64,000 nt of DNA from Ganoderma boninense (GCA_002900995.3 CM035311.1:1736001-1800000); one strand, 5' to 3'; positions 11,081-24,409 are shown, counted from the stretch's first letter. A program made the numbers and translations. The notes: generated from the letters alone by a model not told the origin.

Positions 11081-13146
11081 TTACTTCCGGTTCTCTCGGT
11101 ACTGTGACTGGTGAGAAGCCATGTTGTGATTCGGACCGGAGGGACTGTTTGTCGAATGAGAAATGTTATTAACGCACGAGAGGTTGTATCGCTCACCGTC
11201 GTGTGTATGATGGGGTTATCGTTCCCGCCTTCGTGTTTGATCGTAGTTGTCTGGCCCACCATTAGGAACGTTGGCATGGTGGTGTGTTCAGCATCTGTGC
11301 CGCGTCCACGAACAGATCTCCGTGTGTTCAGGGCGGCGAAGAACGAGTTCGCATACACTGCGTCAAAATTCACTGTTACCACAGCACTTCGATTAATGAT
11401 ATGAAGCTGACATACCTTTGCTCAAGATGAAGTAAAACGCCATGAAAATGAAGTTTGACGGCATGGTGTTATACTTGATAGAATATCAATGAACAGACAT
11501 GGAAAATGATAACCACTATTGAACATACTAGGAGAAGGGTGCATAGACTGAATGCACTATGAAAGGGTCAGCAACGCATGCATGCAAAGCCAAGAACAAT
11601 GTAAACCGACCTAGAAATGACACCAGTATTTATCGCGTAGAGTGTGAGTTTGTTCACGATAGAGTCGTCCCTGTACGCGTCTCAACTTAGTCTGGCCTAT
11701 ATTACAGTAGAAGTGACTTTCACATACTTCCTAAACCCTGTTTTCAGGTTGCGAAGGAACCAGCAGAGAGCGCCAGCAGTAATCACATCGGTGGCCATGC
11801 CCAGGCCAAGCGCGACGGTTCCGACTAACTGTTGCGGCCGTTAGCAGTGTTCATCTGGAGCGGCGGCGGAGATTGAAAGGGGATTCACCTTGAGTTGACC
11901 AACTTCTGCCAGGGATGGGACATTTGCACTGGATGAGCGCTTGATTAAGTATTTTTGACGAGCGGAGCAGGAAGTGGACTTACGCTCTGACAGTGAAAAC
12001 TGAATTGGAGCGATGATAAGGCACGGATCGGTTTCAAGTGAGTAGTGGACATAGACATACCAAACGCGGCCGCTGAATTGCATCCGTTCAGCTAATGCCG
12101 AATGAGGATCAATGGCAGAAGTCTCACCCAGTTGTCCCAAGGCGCCGAGCATCTGAATGGAAGCAGCAAATTTTCAGTCCGCATGCTATCCAAGAAGCAC
12201 AGTGTCGACACCACTTACGATCAGCATCGTCACAGGGATATTGTGCTTGCTGACTGGTGGCGCACCGTGAGGAGAGAGACAGGCTAACAAATGCTCAACA
12301 ACTTACACCTCCAAACACGCAGACCAAAACAACTGTTACGAGAGATCAGGACAAGTCACCGACATCTCAAAATCCCGTACGCACACTTTCACGATCGCGC
12401 CGACAGCAGCCTAAGTAGAGGCTTTAGTATGAGACGTGCAGGAGAGTCTAGAGAATGACTCTCGACGTACTCCGAGAGGAACTTGGAGCTAAAGGTGAGA
12501 GCCAAGGTCAGGTACGTGGGCTTCCAGCTACGAGGCGCCAGACATGCTTACAATTAATGACCTGCATGAAAAAATGAGACGGATTGAACGATCGGCGACG
12601 ATGTCGCGGAAGTACGCACCACACGGGAGCTTCCAAGAGGACATTCGGCTGTCCCCAATTACTGCATATATGCGGGGTGAAACAGCAGTAGAGGGGGAAC
12701 GCGAAAAAGTCACGTACGTGACGACGTAGAAATAGACTGCATCTCCAATAAATGCTTGGTCAACAAGCTCCAAAATCCTACGAGGAGGTTAGAGGTGTGT
12801 CGATGGCACATATGCGCGTTATAGACACATGCCATATCGCTGCGACCTAAGGGAATGGGAAGAACGCGGTGAGACGCGTCCTACTCACGTGGGAGTTCAG
12901 CTGGACCAGGTACGCACCAATGCCTTGTACCACCAGACGTCGAGGGGATAACGCCTGAAGTAGCTGTACGCCTGCATGCTGAGAACGCCGAACGCGCTGT
13001 GAATAGCAACGTCATTCATTAAGCATGTGGGCCCGATAATCGGAGGACAGGAGGCGGACGTACACGCTGGAGAGGCCGAACCCGATGAAAAGCGCGCCGA
13101 AGGTAGCATTGATGTCGATGAGCTTGAGGAGGGGGGACGAGGCCAT
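11081..13146 (-). CDS. DUF6534-family seven-helix membrane protein, 20 exons
   Basis: Reconstructed exons: 13064-13146, 12918-12996, 12827-12846, 12718-12777, 12620-12661, 12532-12561, 12467-12488, 12385-12410, 12309-12332, 12219-12249, 12128-12152, 12061-12072, 11984-11999, 11889-11928, 11728-11828, 11611-11670, 11529-11556, 11416-11473, 11197-11372 and 11081-11107. Total 960 nt, 319 residues, the usual family size. Diagnostic pieces: GVLSMQAYSYFRRYPLD, ELVDQAFIGDAVYFY, VTNWGQPNVLLEAPVW, ALGQLAAAFVFTVRA, DVITAGALCWFLR, DDSIVNKLTLYAINTG and FYFILSKV...YANSFFAALNTRR. About seven hydrophobic segments are evident. The family is abundant in basidiomycetes and has no established function. Exons 6-10 are the least certain; the rest are held by phase and similarity. 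Confidence 0.85.
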
Positions 13147-15549
13147 TGCGCCTGCGATGGCGGGAGCGGGCGGGAGAGGGAGGTAAGGCTGCGCAGGACA
13201 GGAGTACTTGAAGGAGAACGAAAAGGGGGGGGAGGCGAAACGCTCGGGGAACCGGGGGGAGGATCAAGAGGCTGGGGTCGGACTTGTTCCCATATCCAGA
13301 ACCCAGGGAGCTGGATTGGGACGCCGGAATGTTTCCTGGGAGAAGGTGCATACAGTAACAAAACCGAGACCCGTCACACATCGGACTGGGCGCGGCGGCG
13401 GATGGCGCATGAGCTGGGAACTGAACTTGAGCGGCAGCCGTGCGTGTGCCCTGAATCTGATCCTTCTTTCTCCTCCCACTAGGCGCCCGGCAGTGCTACT
13501 TTCTCGGCGTCTGACTCTATGGCAAGGCTCCCCCAGGTCTGCCACCGTCGCACCGACTATGTAGCACTCGCATTTTCCATCCCCCTGTCCGCCTCGTCTG
13601 TCGGATCCTCCCTCTCGTCGGCCCCGCAGGCCCCGCCTGAGCCACTGCGCACCTGCCACCCTCTTGGTTTCCGCAGTCGCATACATGGCCCCTGCAACGC
13701 AGTCCTCAGTCCCTTCTAAACCCCCTGTCATCTGTCGCACTTCGCAACATTAGCCCCCGAGGAAACTTATCACACCACCTCACCAGCGAGCATCGTGGGA
13801 GCACCGGCGTCGTGAGTGCAGTTCCGTGACCTACTCCTGTTCCCCGTCCCGCACAGTTGGCCGACTCGAAGTGTTCGCCTGAATCTGCGATGATCCCATC
13901 TCAATTCAATGGCCTGCCCTGAGCTTCCCTCAGTCAATCGCAATTGTCTCCGCGCACTGCGGTGGGCCGACGACGGTCCGCGAATGTTGTTCAACTGGCC
14001 TTGAACATTTGGACTGTCCAGTTACCAGGTCTGGGTCTCCGCCCTGCTCGCCCAAGTCTACCTGGAAGTGGCATCTTCCCTACTTTGTCCCTCAATTTAA
14101 GCAAAAGAACACTGATATCATTCGCAGCCAATCCTTTCCGCGTCCGTGCTTTGCGCGTGAAGCCACTCTGTCCTTCCCCTCAAGGCCTCGGGAACTTCCA
14201 CTAGGCTTGTCTTCCGTCTAATCATTTCTCCCACAGTACTCAAGATATCTCATATTACCCCCGCCCGCTGAAAGCGATCCATCCGCATGAATAGTAGACC
14301 CGGTCCCGGCTGAGAACGCCCTGGCCAGCTCCATCCCAATCAATATACAACTTCCTCTCTGCCGACTTTGCCCCGACAGCCAAGTGATGGTTTTGCCTAC
14401 TGAGACTCGCCTCGAGGCTGCGAATCCGTCCGACCAAGCTCAACAGCGACATCCCGGGGCGACAGAGCCCCGTGTTCGCATAGTATAGGATTAGACATCC
14501 GGTCGAACCACCGGGAGATGATGCTGCCTGCTGGACTTGGAAGGAGGACAGCTCCACATCCCTGCGCTCAATTGGTCTTCTCTAGGGCCGGGGGTTCTAG
14601 CAGGTTTCCATAACCGTCGTCACCTTTATCCTCGTCCGCCTTGCCATCATCCCGCATCCCACATCGCAATCAAATCGCGCCTCCAAGCGGTGTGTGAAGG
14701 TTCGAGGGGCCTCCTCTCTATCCCCAACGCGACAAAATTACCGGATTGAAAGGTCCGAACATTGACACTCACAGCCCTACTGAGCCTTGAGACACCTCAC
14801 AATTTTCGAAGGCGAAGGAGAGGCGATGCATAACATTGCGGGTGGCCTTTCGAATTCTCGTCGCCATCCAGGTAAGCACAGGAACCCCATCATCACCATA
14901 CCAACGCCTGACCCGAGCAAGGCTCGAGTAGCTTAAACTGAAGCGAGCAGATTACCCCGGCCAGTGATGCAATCGCCGTGCATGGCCGCATCCCGTGGTC
15001 AGGGTCTCTTCTCCGGGTCGTATGGTTCTGACTAGGGTGGACATCGCTCGCAGTGTCGAAGTCGCCCGAGAGGCATGGTGACCGGCGGCAGCTCGCTTGA
15101 ACTAAAGAGTGTCAGCTTCCCCGGTGGTGGGTCGTAGAACCTTTGCATCTGGATGCACTTTCATCCCCAGCGGCCGAACCACATCTTTCCCGAACACACA
15201 TCGGAGCAATCCTCGGATGTATGCACATTAAGGCAAGCTCCGAAGCCACAACGTGGAAGACATGAAAATCAGCGAGGGAGAGTAGCGGCGGACAGAACAT
15301 GATATGTCCGTTTGCCCATACTTTAGATCTTCAGACTTCGACCATCGTTGATATTGTCCACCACCCATCGCTTCCGGACGAAGCCCCCTGCGAGCCTAGC
15401 GGCAAAAAGTCCGAGGTCACTCGACGCCTTGCCTCTCGAGCTCGGTCTTCTGGATCCTCTGACGGCAGCGACTCTCACGCGAGCGGACCGCCGGTCGCCC
15501 AAACGTCTTCTCGACTTCCCCTCGCAGCTTGCTGTCAGCGTCCAGCAGC
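13147..15549. other. Intergenic, no gene seen
   Basis: 2.4 kb between two minus-strand genes. Many short frames on both strands; none is long, conserved-looking or joinable through good splice sites. Nothing repeated was noticed. Confidence 0.45.
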
Positions 15550-18500
15550 TCAATTTTTCCATCTGCAATAACGCAAGACATTCGGCTTATCAACAACCGG
15601 TTGCCACCATCACTGAATGGCGAGAAGGGAAGGAGGACGAGACCAAAGAAAAGAAGTAGGACGCACATTTTGACGGTGCGGTCTCTCCCTCCGCTGACGA
15701 GCTTGTCCGCGACGAAGTCGACGCAATAGACCTCGTCCGTATGCCCTGGGAGGTCGTTTTTGATCTTGTATGTCTTGAGGTCCCATATCTGGTTCCGCCG
15801 CAGCCGTCATCGGAAAGGGGGGGTTGAGACAAGGTGGGGGTAGAGGTCGTTACGGCGCCAGGCACGCATGCCGTCAAGAAGGGCGGGATCGGACAGCGCG
15901 GAGCCCAAAACCGAAGCGCAAGAAGAGGAACAGTCAGCAAGCAGTCCGTCCATCACACCAGCTGGAGGCACGAAAGAACCGCAGGAAGCGAGGGGCGGCG
16001 CTTCTCCGACCAGAACGTCCTGAGCCACCCGCTGCCCCTTCGCTTCCACGACGACGGACTTTCCGCCCCCACCAGCCGACAGTCGACAGGGGATAATGCA
16101 CAAACTCGAACTCACCTTAAGCGTGCTGTCCTTGCTCGCGCTGACGAGCAGCCGCGAGTCCGCGCTCCACGCGAGCCGATAGACGGCCGCGATATGCCCG
16201 CGCAGCGTGGCGACGAACTTGCCCGTGCGCCCGTCCCACACGCGCACCGAGTTGTCCCACGCGGCGCTCGCGGCCCACCGGCCGTCCGGGCTGAACGCGA
16301 CATGCGAGACCTGCCGCTGGTGGCCAGTCAGCCGTGCCAGGGGCTTGAGCTTCCCGCCGCGCTCCGCTGCGGCCGCGGCTGCGTCGCCGGACGTCGTGCG
16401 CGCGGGGAAGAGGGACCACAGGAAGAGCGTGTGGTCGTCCGAGCCGGAGATGAGCAGTTCCCCGGTCGTGGACACGAGCGCGTTGTAGCGCGCGAGGGCG
16501 AGGGATTGGGCTGTGCAAGAAGACGGATCGTCAGTTTCTGGTTGGGTTTCAGTTCGAGTTCGGGGAGTGGAGGCGATCTGCGGTCGGGAGCCGCAGCGTT
16601 GTGACCGCCGACTGTCGCCGCACGTTGCGCATCTCGCAGGCAGCAAGCATCATGGAAGTTGGATAGACGAACGACGAATGAGAGGGTATTGCGGGCGCAG
16701 TCGCGGTGGCATACAGTGAAGAAAGATTTGCCTTTCTAAGTGCAAGCGCAAAGTGCGAGATGCGCTTGGGAGACCACAGCGATCCTGCCTGAGAGCACGA
16801 TGCTTCTTTGACTGAGAAAGAGACGATGACAACGTACCTTCGCTGTCTGAGCTAGTCTTCTTTCCGAGATGATCGAAAGGACCCGTGCGCAGTACGAAGT
16901 CAGTGTTGAGAGTAAGCGTCGTTACCCAATGTGCGTGATCTTTCAAGATGTGCAAGCACTTTCCCTATGAAAATGTTCCAGCTGCATGAGCATAGCGTAG
17001 CTGACAATAATGACGACATAACGTAGGAGAAACCCACCCCGTTCGCGTCCCATACCCGCACTGTCCGATCACTTGAAGCAGTATAGAGCACACCTTTGCC
17101 ATTAAGGCCACCACCTCCCCACCGGACGACGTTTACGCTCGCGGTGTGTCCGCCAAGCGCATATTCACACCGGCGCACGAGGGTTGACCACACGCGCACC
17201 GTCCCATCCTTCGAAGATGACGCAAGTCGAGGAGCAGCTGCATTCCTGTGAAAATGAGTTACGTTAGCGACGTAGAATCCGGGGTTCTCCCGCCATCGAG
17301 TACGCACAGATGGATTGGCTCCCACGAGAGGGACGTAACCCACTTCGTGTGGCCCTTGAGAGCATCCCCTATCGGCTTCCCAGTCTTCGGATCCCAAAGG
17401 CGTACCTGGCAACAAGAAACAAGGATGACGGGTTGATTAGTCGCTCGATGTTTGCGTGCTTCGACGGGAGGGAAAAGAACATACATGCCCGTCATGCCCG
17501 CCCGTCGCGAGTTTTCTTTCCATCGCCTCCCACTCAACGCATAACACCCATCCCTTGTGACCAGATAGCACATGCGACGGTGTCTCAGTGAAAAGGTCCC
17601 ACAGTCGCGCGTTACAATCGCCAGAACCGGTTGCGAGAAGGTTGCCAGTTGGCGAAAAGGATGCGCATAAAATCGGGGAAGTGTGACCTGGTTGGGACAT
17701 GAGGACGGGGTCAGCATGTAGGCTCGACTGCCAAAATGAAAGGGATGATCGGGAGCCTCGGCGACCACTATCTCGGCCCTATGTCAACCACACTCCATCC
17801 ATCGCATAAAACGGCAGAGAACTGGATGATTCTGCATGAACTTTACCCATACCAATCCTCTGCCGAGCGACACCAGAACCCAGACCCTCAAAAAACTTAA
17901 ACACAGTGTTCTGCAAGGCTTTGCAGTTTCCATGGCAGAGGGCTGCTCTTTGGGACGGTGTTTTAAGCCATAATGTGCCGCGTGCACGGAATTTCGCGAA
18001 ACATGACGCTCAATGAAGCCTGAAGCTGAGTCTCTCCGAAGAGCAACACGGACAGATTGTATTTAAGAAAGAAAAACTCACCAGACAACGTAGAAGAACA
18101 TCTTGTTGCAGGCCGAACCTTGAAGACAGCTTGGGGAGAGCAATGGATCACGAAGACATCTTCAGGTGTGAACGCGTGCGACGGATGTGATAGTACGTCT
18201 TCTTCGATGGATTTCGCTATTGCTATCCGCGTCGGCGCCCCGGGTGTTTGCTCATCTGTCGGAAGCGATATGTGGAAGGCGAACGGCACGGGGTCTTCAT
18301 CCTAATACCAACTGATTGAGCAGGCATGCACGAAAAACGGAGCGCATTCGCTGAGACCCATTTCTCGAGACTCAGAGAGAAGGATCACGAACCTTCGTGT
18401 TCAGCTTATTCACGATCGCCTCCAGGCCCTCCCTCGATACGTTCGCCGGGAGGTTGACGGCGGGCGCGAGGGGTTCCCCATCCTCCTCGCTCACAAATTG

Positions 18501-18599
18501 CACGACAATATGTGGTGCGGGCTTCGGCTCCTCCTTCGGAGGCTCGGGAATGCCGTGGTAGACCTTCTGTCGTTTTGGGGGCGGAAGCAAGGTTGCCAT
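15550..18599 (-). CDS. NLE1: Notchless/Rsa4 WD-repeat ribosome assembly factor
   Basis: Exons: 18393-18599, 18082-18301, 17485-17687, 17308-17405, 17038-17245, 16838-16964, 16116-16510, 15667-15788 and 15550-15562; 530 residues. The N-terminal NLE domain begins MATLLPPPKRQ and continues through VIHCSPQAVFKVRPATRC. Eight WD repeats follow, with HTSPILCASFSPTG, GHKGWVLCVEW, GHTKWVTSLSWEPIHL, HAHWVTTLTLNTDFVLRTG, LISGSDDHTLFLW and a terminal K-I-W-K-N. FVLRTG and the SWEP-HL string are characteristic of this family rather than of WD proteins in general. Rsa4 works in the nucleus with the AAA ATPase Rea1/midasin during 60S maturation. Introns of 394 and 327 bp are longer than the local norm. It is divergent from the pirin gene. 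Confidence 0.94.
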
Positions 18600-19039
18600 C
18601 GTGGGCCGTCAGCAGATAGCGTCAGCTGGAGGCGGGGTCAAGGAGAAAAACGAAGAGCGTGCAAGACGGAGCACCAGAAATGGTGAAGCGCCTGGGCGAG
18701 ACAAAACTCGCTTAGATAAGCGAGGGCCTTCAGGTTCCCCTGGTGGGTACCGAACGCCTTGGAAAGGGAACGCGCTACGGCTCTCCTTGTCACTGCCGCA
18801 TCGTGCTCAAGAGGAAGATGATTCATGCACACTACCACGTCATTGCACCCTGAGGGTATATAAGGGAGGCTAGCGTATTCGACGGCCATCATAACACCTC
18901 TCGAAGCCACCACACTCGACGGCGAGCAGCGAGAACCGCAAGCAAGCTGTCTTTCCTCCGATCGCTGCAATCCACCCGTGCTCTCAGCACTTCCCATAAA
19001 TTCTTCATCAGATCCTTCTCCTCAACCCCTGTAGCGTCC
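18600..19039. promoter_or_regulatory. Shared divergent promoter region of NLE1 and pirin
   Basis: 440 bp lie between the two start codons. The sequence tatataag occurs at about 18857-18864, facing the pirin gene. No other element is clear. A region this short probably serves both genes. Confidence 0.35.
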
Positions 19040-19942
19040 ATGAAGCTTGTTCCTCGTCCTAGCGCTGAACGTGGCAATGCTGACCACGGATGGCTGAAGA
19101 CCTTCCACACATTCAGCTTTGCCAGGTGAGTGCCTCATAGAATTTGCCCTTATCATTGAACTGACTAGTCGCACAGCTACTATGACCCCAGACATGATAG
19201 CTTCGGCTGCCTCCGCGTGATCAATGAAGATCGCGTTGAGCCCAAGACCGGTTTCGGGACCCATGCACACCGCGAGTTCGAGATTTTCTCTTACATCGTT
19301 AATGGTGCACTTGAGCAGTATGTTCCTATCTTGTTGTCCTCTCCTTACCTTGTCTTAAATGACCCATCTAACAGTCGTGACTCCATGGGCAATGTCGAAG
19401 TCATGAAGCGCGGTGACCTCCAAATGACCTCTGCAGGAACCGGCATACGCCATAGCGAGCACGCACACGGTGACAAGCAAGTGCATTTCCTCCAGATCTG
19501 GAGTCTTCCCTCCACGAACGGCCTCTCGCCCCAATACTTTACCCGCCATTTCACCGACGACGAGAAGAAGGATCGTTGGGCGCACATCGTCGCTCCTGTT
19601 GGAGCCGCTGGGGTCGAAGAGAAGCGCGAGGCGTCAGGACCCGCTCCGGTGCACTCCCCCTTGAACCTATTCGCGACGCTTCTGTCCCCTGCCGCGAAGC
19701 TCTCGCACGCTTTCTCGTCGGCATCACTGCAGCGCAAGGGGTACGTGCACGTCGTTCAGACGTCCGGGTACAATGCTGGGAAGTCGAATGGTGCCCAGGT
19801 GCGCGTTATCGGAGCCGAGGGGGGTCCCCTGGACTTGAAGGAAGGCGATGGCGCGTACATTATGGCCGCTCCTGGAGAGGAGTTGACTTTGGAGAACACT
19901 GGCGGTCAGGTGGCTGAGGTGCTAGTGTTCGACATGGAGTAA
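19040..19942 (+). CDS. Pirin-family cupin protein
   Basis: Exons 19040-19125, 19177-19317 and 19375-19942 give 264 residues. The N-terminal cupin carries the metal site: GTHAHREFEIFSY supplies two His, and GTGIRHSEHA supplies His and Glu. The HRDSMGN string between exons 2 and 3 is typical of pirins. A second cupin (C-terminal half) holds GYVHVVQTSGY and GDGAYIMAAPGEELTLEN. Pirins are Fe-binding nuclear or cytosolic proteins, some with quercetinase activity or a co-regulator role; which applies here cannot be read from sequence. Confidence 0.93.
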
Positions 19943-20627
19943 TGGCCTTCCCTGGGTGATAATTTGTCTGCACTGGTACTGTACGATGTATCCATTATAT
20001 TTCTGATATAACTGATTGGGCGGTGGTGTATTATATGGAACGCATCTACAGGATGATTAGGTCACTTTTGGTATTACTGTGAGATGAGGTCTTCTGGGCC
20101 TGACACGATTGGCTTACGGTCACCTCACCAACTGACGGGTATGTTTGATCAGTTCTGATGAGATATCGAAAGAAAGGGATCGACTGATTTCGCCGTGATA
20201 TGGCATCATGGTGAGCACCGCTGAGCTTTCAACGACCCAAGCCTGAGTCCCTTCACTGCAGCAGCCTGAGCAGCCGCCCAGCTAGATACTTCAGAGGTTC
20301 ATGGACGCGTTTGTCATGTGATCGAAACGCGTGCCGTTGACGCGTCTGTGATGTGACCCCATGTCACGGCCTACCGCGGGCGTGGGCCGGGCATGGGCGT
20401 CTGTCCTGGGTCTTGTCGCAAGCTTCAACTTCTCGGTATGGAGCACCAATTGTCCTGATGCTCAACAATTGTTCCTGAAAGCCGCCCAAGATACGGAACA
20501 TGTCTTCAAGTTGTGCACCTTACCAAGGCACGACGACTCCCTCCTTCATCCATCACACTCACGAAGTTCTCTGAAGATGCAGCAAGCTCCGCTTTTCATC
20601 GGACCACTGTCCTGCGACAAGAATTCA
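19943..20627. other. Intergenic, no gene seen
   Basis: 685 bp between two plus-strand genes, with the pirin 3' region and the ligase promoter. An open frame from 20361 runs into the ligase first exon but its upstream part looks non-coding. Confidence 0.45.
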
Positions 20628-23600
20628 ATGCCTACGCAAGAAGGGACGACAGTCCCTTTTTCTTTGCAAGTCATTCTTACCGTGTCGCTTCTCATGTCCT
20701 CATCAAAACTTGAATATGCAGTTTTGTCCAGCTCGTGCATGCCATAGCAGACATCAAGCCGCATACAGCCACAGAGAAGCAACCACGAAATGCTCGTTAC
20801 ATCGAGTCACCCGCATACAGGACCTTCAAGCGTTGGGTAACTGCTCTACGAGAGCGTTATTCCCCATTGTCGCCACATACAACCACAACTATCTTCCGTT
20901 TTCTGTTCCCTGGCGAAGACGGTCTACGAAAGTACGGCATGCAAGAGACTCGCTTGGCCCAACACCTGACCAAGGTCTTCTCAGTCTCAAGTGCCACCGA
21001 TGGCAGGGGCGAACGACTACGGAACTGGAAAGAAGAGGACTCACTGGGATGCCTCGGCGATGAGGTCTTCACCGTCATGTCCGCCACGGCGCATTCGCAA
21101 GGTTCAGCAACAAACATTTCCCTCGAGGAAGTCGACGCGCTTCTCGCCCAGCTCGCATCCAAGTGCGCGTTCACAGACGCTTCCGTACGAGCACCATTCT
21201 CCACAGTCACGCGGCGGACCCGAGAGGCGATCCTCACCACGCTTTTCGCATCCCTTACGCCAGCAGAGGGCGCTGTCTTGACTCAAATCATCTTGAAGGA
21301 CCTCCGACCCCTGCTCTATCCGATACCTCGCTCCGCCACACACTACACGGCTGCGCTCCTCCAGTACAAGAGCAACGCTGTCACAATGCTCACGGAGGAG
21401 GCCGCGATGCACGCGTGGGATCCATCGGGCCGTATGGCGCAGATTTTCAAGACTCGTGCCAACCTGGAGGAGACAACGCGCACGTTCGAGGGTCTCCAGC
21501 CTGGAGATACTCTTCCCGGACCCGAATATGGGAGCCCGGTTCAGGTTCCTAACTTTCGCTCCGCTTATATGCGCTTGTATTGATTTCGCCTGAGCAGATC
21601 CCGAAGTGCGTCAAGGGTCAAGGAACCGCGCAGGCTCTGCGACTGCTGAAGGGGGCTGACAAGGTGTGGGCGGAGACCAAGTACGACGGCGAACGAGCCC
21701 AGATCCACGTACGGCTCGACGAGGACGGTCTTCCTCGCATCAAGATTTTTAGCAAGAGTGGCAGAGACTCTACCCTGGATCGTGCTGGAATCCATACGTG
21801 TGTTCTCAGCGTCCCAATTCGACCCTGGTTCACCGCTCAAATTCGCTTTTCAGGATCATCTGCGATGCTCTTGGGGTTCCAAGGCGGCCGAGTATGTCGT
21901 CGAGAGCGCACAAGGCTCCTGTCGCAGTTGCTCCGGCATTCACGAAAGACATTATTATCGAGGCAGAGATGGTCGCATTCTCGGATGTTCTCGGTCGGAT
22001 CGACGGTGCGTTGATCCCAATGGTATTTACACCGTGGCTCATGCGCGCCATGTCAGAATTTTGGCGTATCCGGAGCCTTATCGCGAGCACTGCAATGGGT
22101 GTACGGCACAAGCTACCTCCGCCGCGACCGTCTTCTAATCGCGGTATTCCGTACGTCTTCTCAAGCTTGAGCATTTCATTGTATCCTAACTGAGATGCGG
22201 TGCCCTTAATAGGGAGTCACAGCAGTCCCTCATGTCGAACGCGTCGGATGGGGGAACCCGACACCTCGGACTAGTGTTTTTCGACATGCTTCTCCTCGAT
22301 GGCGTCTCACTTCTCTCGCTCCCCTATTCTGATAGGCGCAACATCCTTGAGAGAACCATTCGTGTGTCCCCTGGTTACGCGATGCTGGCGGAGCGGACCT
22401 GCGTCGACGTGACACGTCCAGATGCTGAGGAGTCGTTTAGGCAGGCATTTTCTAGTCTCATCTCTGATCACCAAGAGGGCGCCGTTCTGAAGGCCGACGG
22501 ATCTGCATACAATGAGCGGCGATTGCCTTGGGTCAAGGCGAGTAATCTAGTAGCGGAGGTGTGCTTCGCCAGACGGTTCAGACGATGCTGATACGCGACT
22601 GTTAGCTCAAGCGGGACTATATTCAGAACTACGGAGACACGGTCGATCTCGTCCTTCTTGGTGCATCCTGGGAGAAGGATCGGGCGAGAGAACTGCGAGG
22701 TACGAGTGGCCCGCTTAATCCAGCTGGAAATCATCTAAGGCTTCTCTCCAGTTCCGCCAACCGCATATACAACGTTTTATTTCGCGGTTCTCGCTAACGG
22801 TGATGCTCTCCAAGCCAACGTACGTATAGTCCCGATTTTACACATGCCTCAGCATTTTCATTGGCTAAGCTAGCCCCTTTGGCCGTCCCAGGCCCCTCAT
22901 TTCGAGGTGGTTTTCACCTCCTCCTATGGGCTCAGCCGGGAAGAGCTGGAAGAAATCAATTTCATCATCAAGAGCTCCGATCCCCTCTCGTACCGACCCG
23001 AGGTAAGTGCCCGTTCCCTGTCCATTGCGGGCTCGTTTTGAACACTCTATTAGGGCACCAAGGGGTTGCCTTACACATACACTCTATCTCCCAACCTTTC
23101 GCCTCCGGTCATCTTTCTCCGACAGCCATTCTTGGGGGAAGTTTTTGGCGCAGGTTTCTCGAAGGCCCCAGGCAGTAAAGTTCGTTCTGTAATGTCTGTC
23201 GCCTCCGCCGATCACTAATCCGTTTATTAGTTCTACGAGCTCCGCTTTCCCCGCATTGCCAAGATCTACCGCCCTTCTGATCGACCATGGATGGATGGCA
23301 TAGGTGTATCGGAGTATCAACAAATAGCTCGTGTTGCTGTTGGACGTGACCGTCCTGGAAAGGCAGAGGACGACTGGGTCAAGGGCATATTCCGACCAAA
23401 CCAGCCGCCATCTCCTGGTGTCCGATGCCCACAGAAGCGCAAGGAGATGGAGTCGGAGTGGGCTGAGAAGCTTGCTGCGGTTGACAGAAAAGTGAGCGCA
23501 AGGGGAAGTGTGGCGAAGAAAGCGAGGATACGAAGCCCAGAACCTAGACGTGCGGCGACAAATGTCGAAAACATCGCACAAGGGCAGAATGTGGACAAGA

Positions 23601-24409
23601 GGGACGTGCCTGGAGTCGTTGAAAGCCCAACTCCAAGAACTGGATTGGCGCGGTTGGGCTCTGTGACGAATATCACGGCGTCTCACTCTCCGTCCCGCCT
23701 TATCCAAGTCCCTCAACATCGGACATCCTCTCCGCCATCTGTACCCTGCCATGGTACAGTCAAAGCCTCTCGGACGCCAACTACCTCACGGATTCTGGCA
23801 ATACCACACGGCCTCAGGACGCCACAGTCGTCTCCGTTCCATCAAGCTTTGCAACCTCATCCAACGTCTCCCGGGTCGCCGCACGAAACCGCGGAGAAGA
23901 CAGCACCAGAAGCGATCCAACACGATCCCCAAACCAGCCCACTTCGCGCTCTCTCTCCCGAACAAAAAGATGACAAATGCACGCCGCCACCGCCTGTTTC
24001 TACACTCCATCAATATCTGCAAGATGCTGTTGTATGGATGGCTCGTCTCCCTGGAACCCCTCGTCCGCTGTGGAGAGCCCCCTCCCACGCTGTGATACCT
24101 ATTGGGAACCAAGTCAACTCTCTTGAAGCAGTCACTCTAGCTTGCGGCTGGGAACACGTCGCGCCGTGCAGCTGGGCAAAACGTGGAATCATTTTCGTCG
24201 ATGACTCGGAAACCACCTCGGCGTACACCGCTCATGTCTTTGAGAGTTTGGCCAAACGGAGGTCCGCTCTGTTGGATGACGATGACGACGAAAGCCGTGA
24301 TCTCAAGCCTATTCTTGTCGTCTCCGCGAAGATGCTGGCGTACGATAAGTTGGATCAGGCGATGACGGGGCAGGAGTTCGAGACTCATGCAATCTGCAAG
24401 TTCGGGTGA
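20628..24409 (+). CDS. ATP-dependent DNA ligase, ligase IV-like, without visible BRCT domains
   Basis: Exons: 20628-20669, 20732-21544, 21598-21797, 21854-22005, 22057-22150, 22213-22537, 22606-22699, 22752-22819, 22892-23002, 23054-23179 and 23231-24409; 1067 residues. N-terminal ligase domain: FRFLFPGEDGLRKYGMQETR. Adenylation motif I is ETKYDGERAQIHV (Lys nucleophile); motif III is LGLVFFDMLLLDG; motif IV is EGAVLK; motif V region is LPWVK-LKRDYI. The OB-fold includes GDTVDLVLLGASWEKDRARELR. Then follow YELRFPRIAKIYRPSDRPW, a long Ser/Pro/Arg linker and a compact C-terminal domain (WEHVAPCSWAKRGIIFVDD) that does not look like BRCT. It may be a paralogue of Lig4 comparable to fission yeast Adl1. 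The exon 6 donor is GC (22538-22539). An upstream ATG is possible, so the start is tentative. Confidence 0.9.

Noticed and set aside
15834..16604. 256-codon plus-strand open frame
   Set aside because: Antisense to the WD-repeat exon 16116-16510 of NLE1 and its intron; no independent signal.
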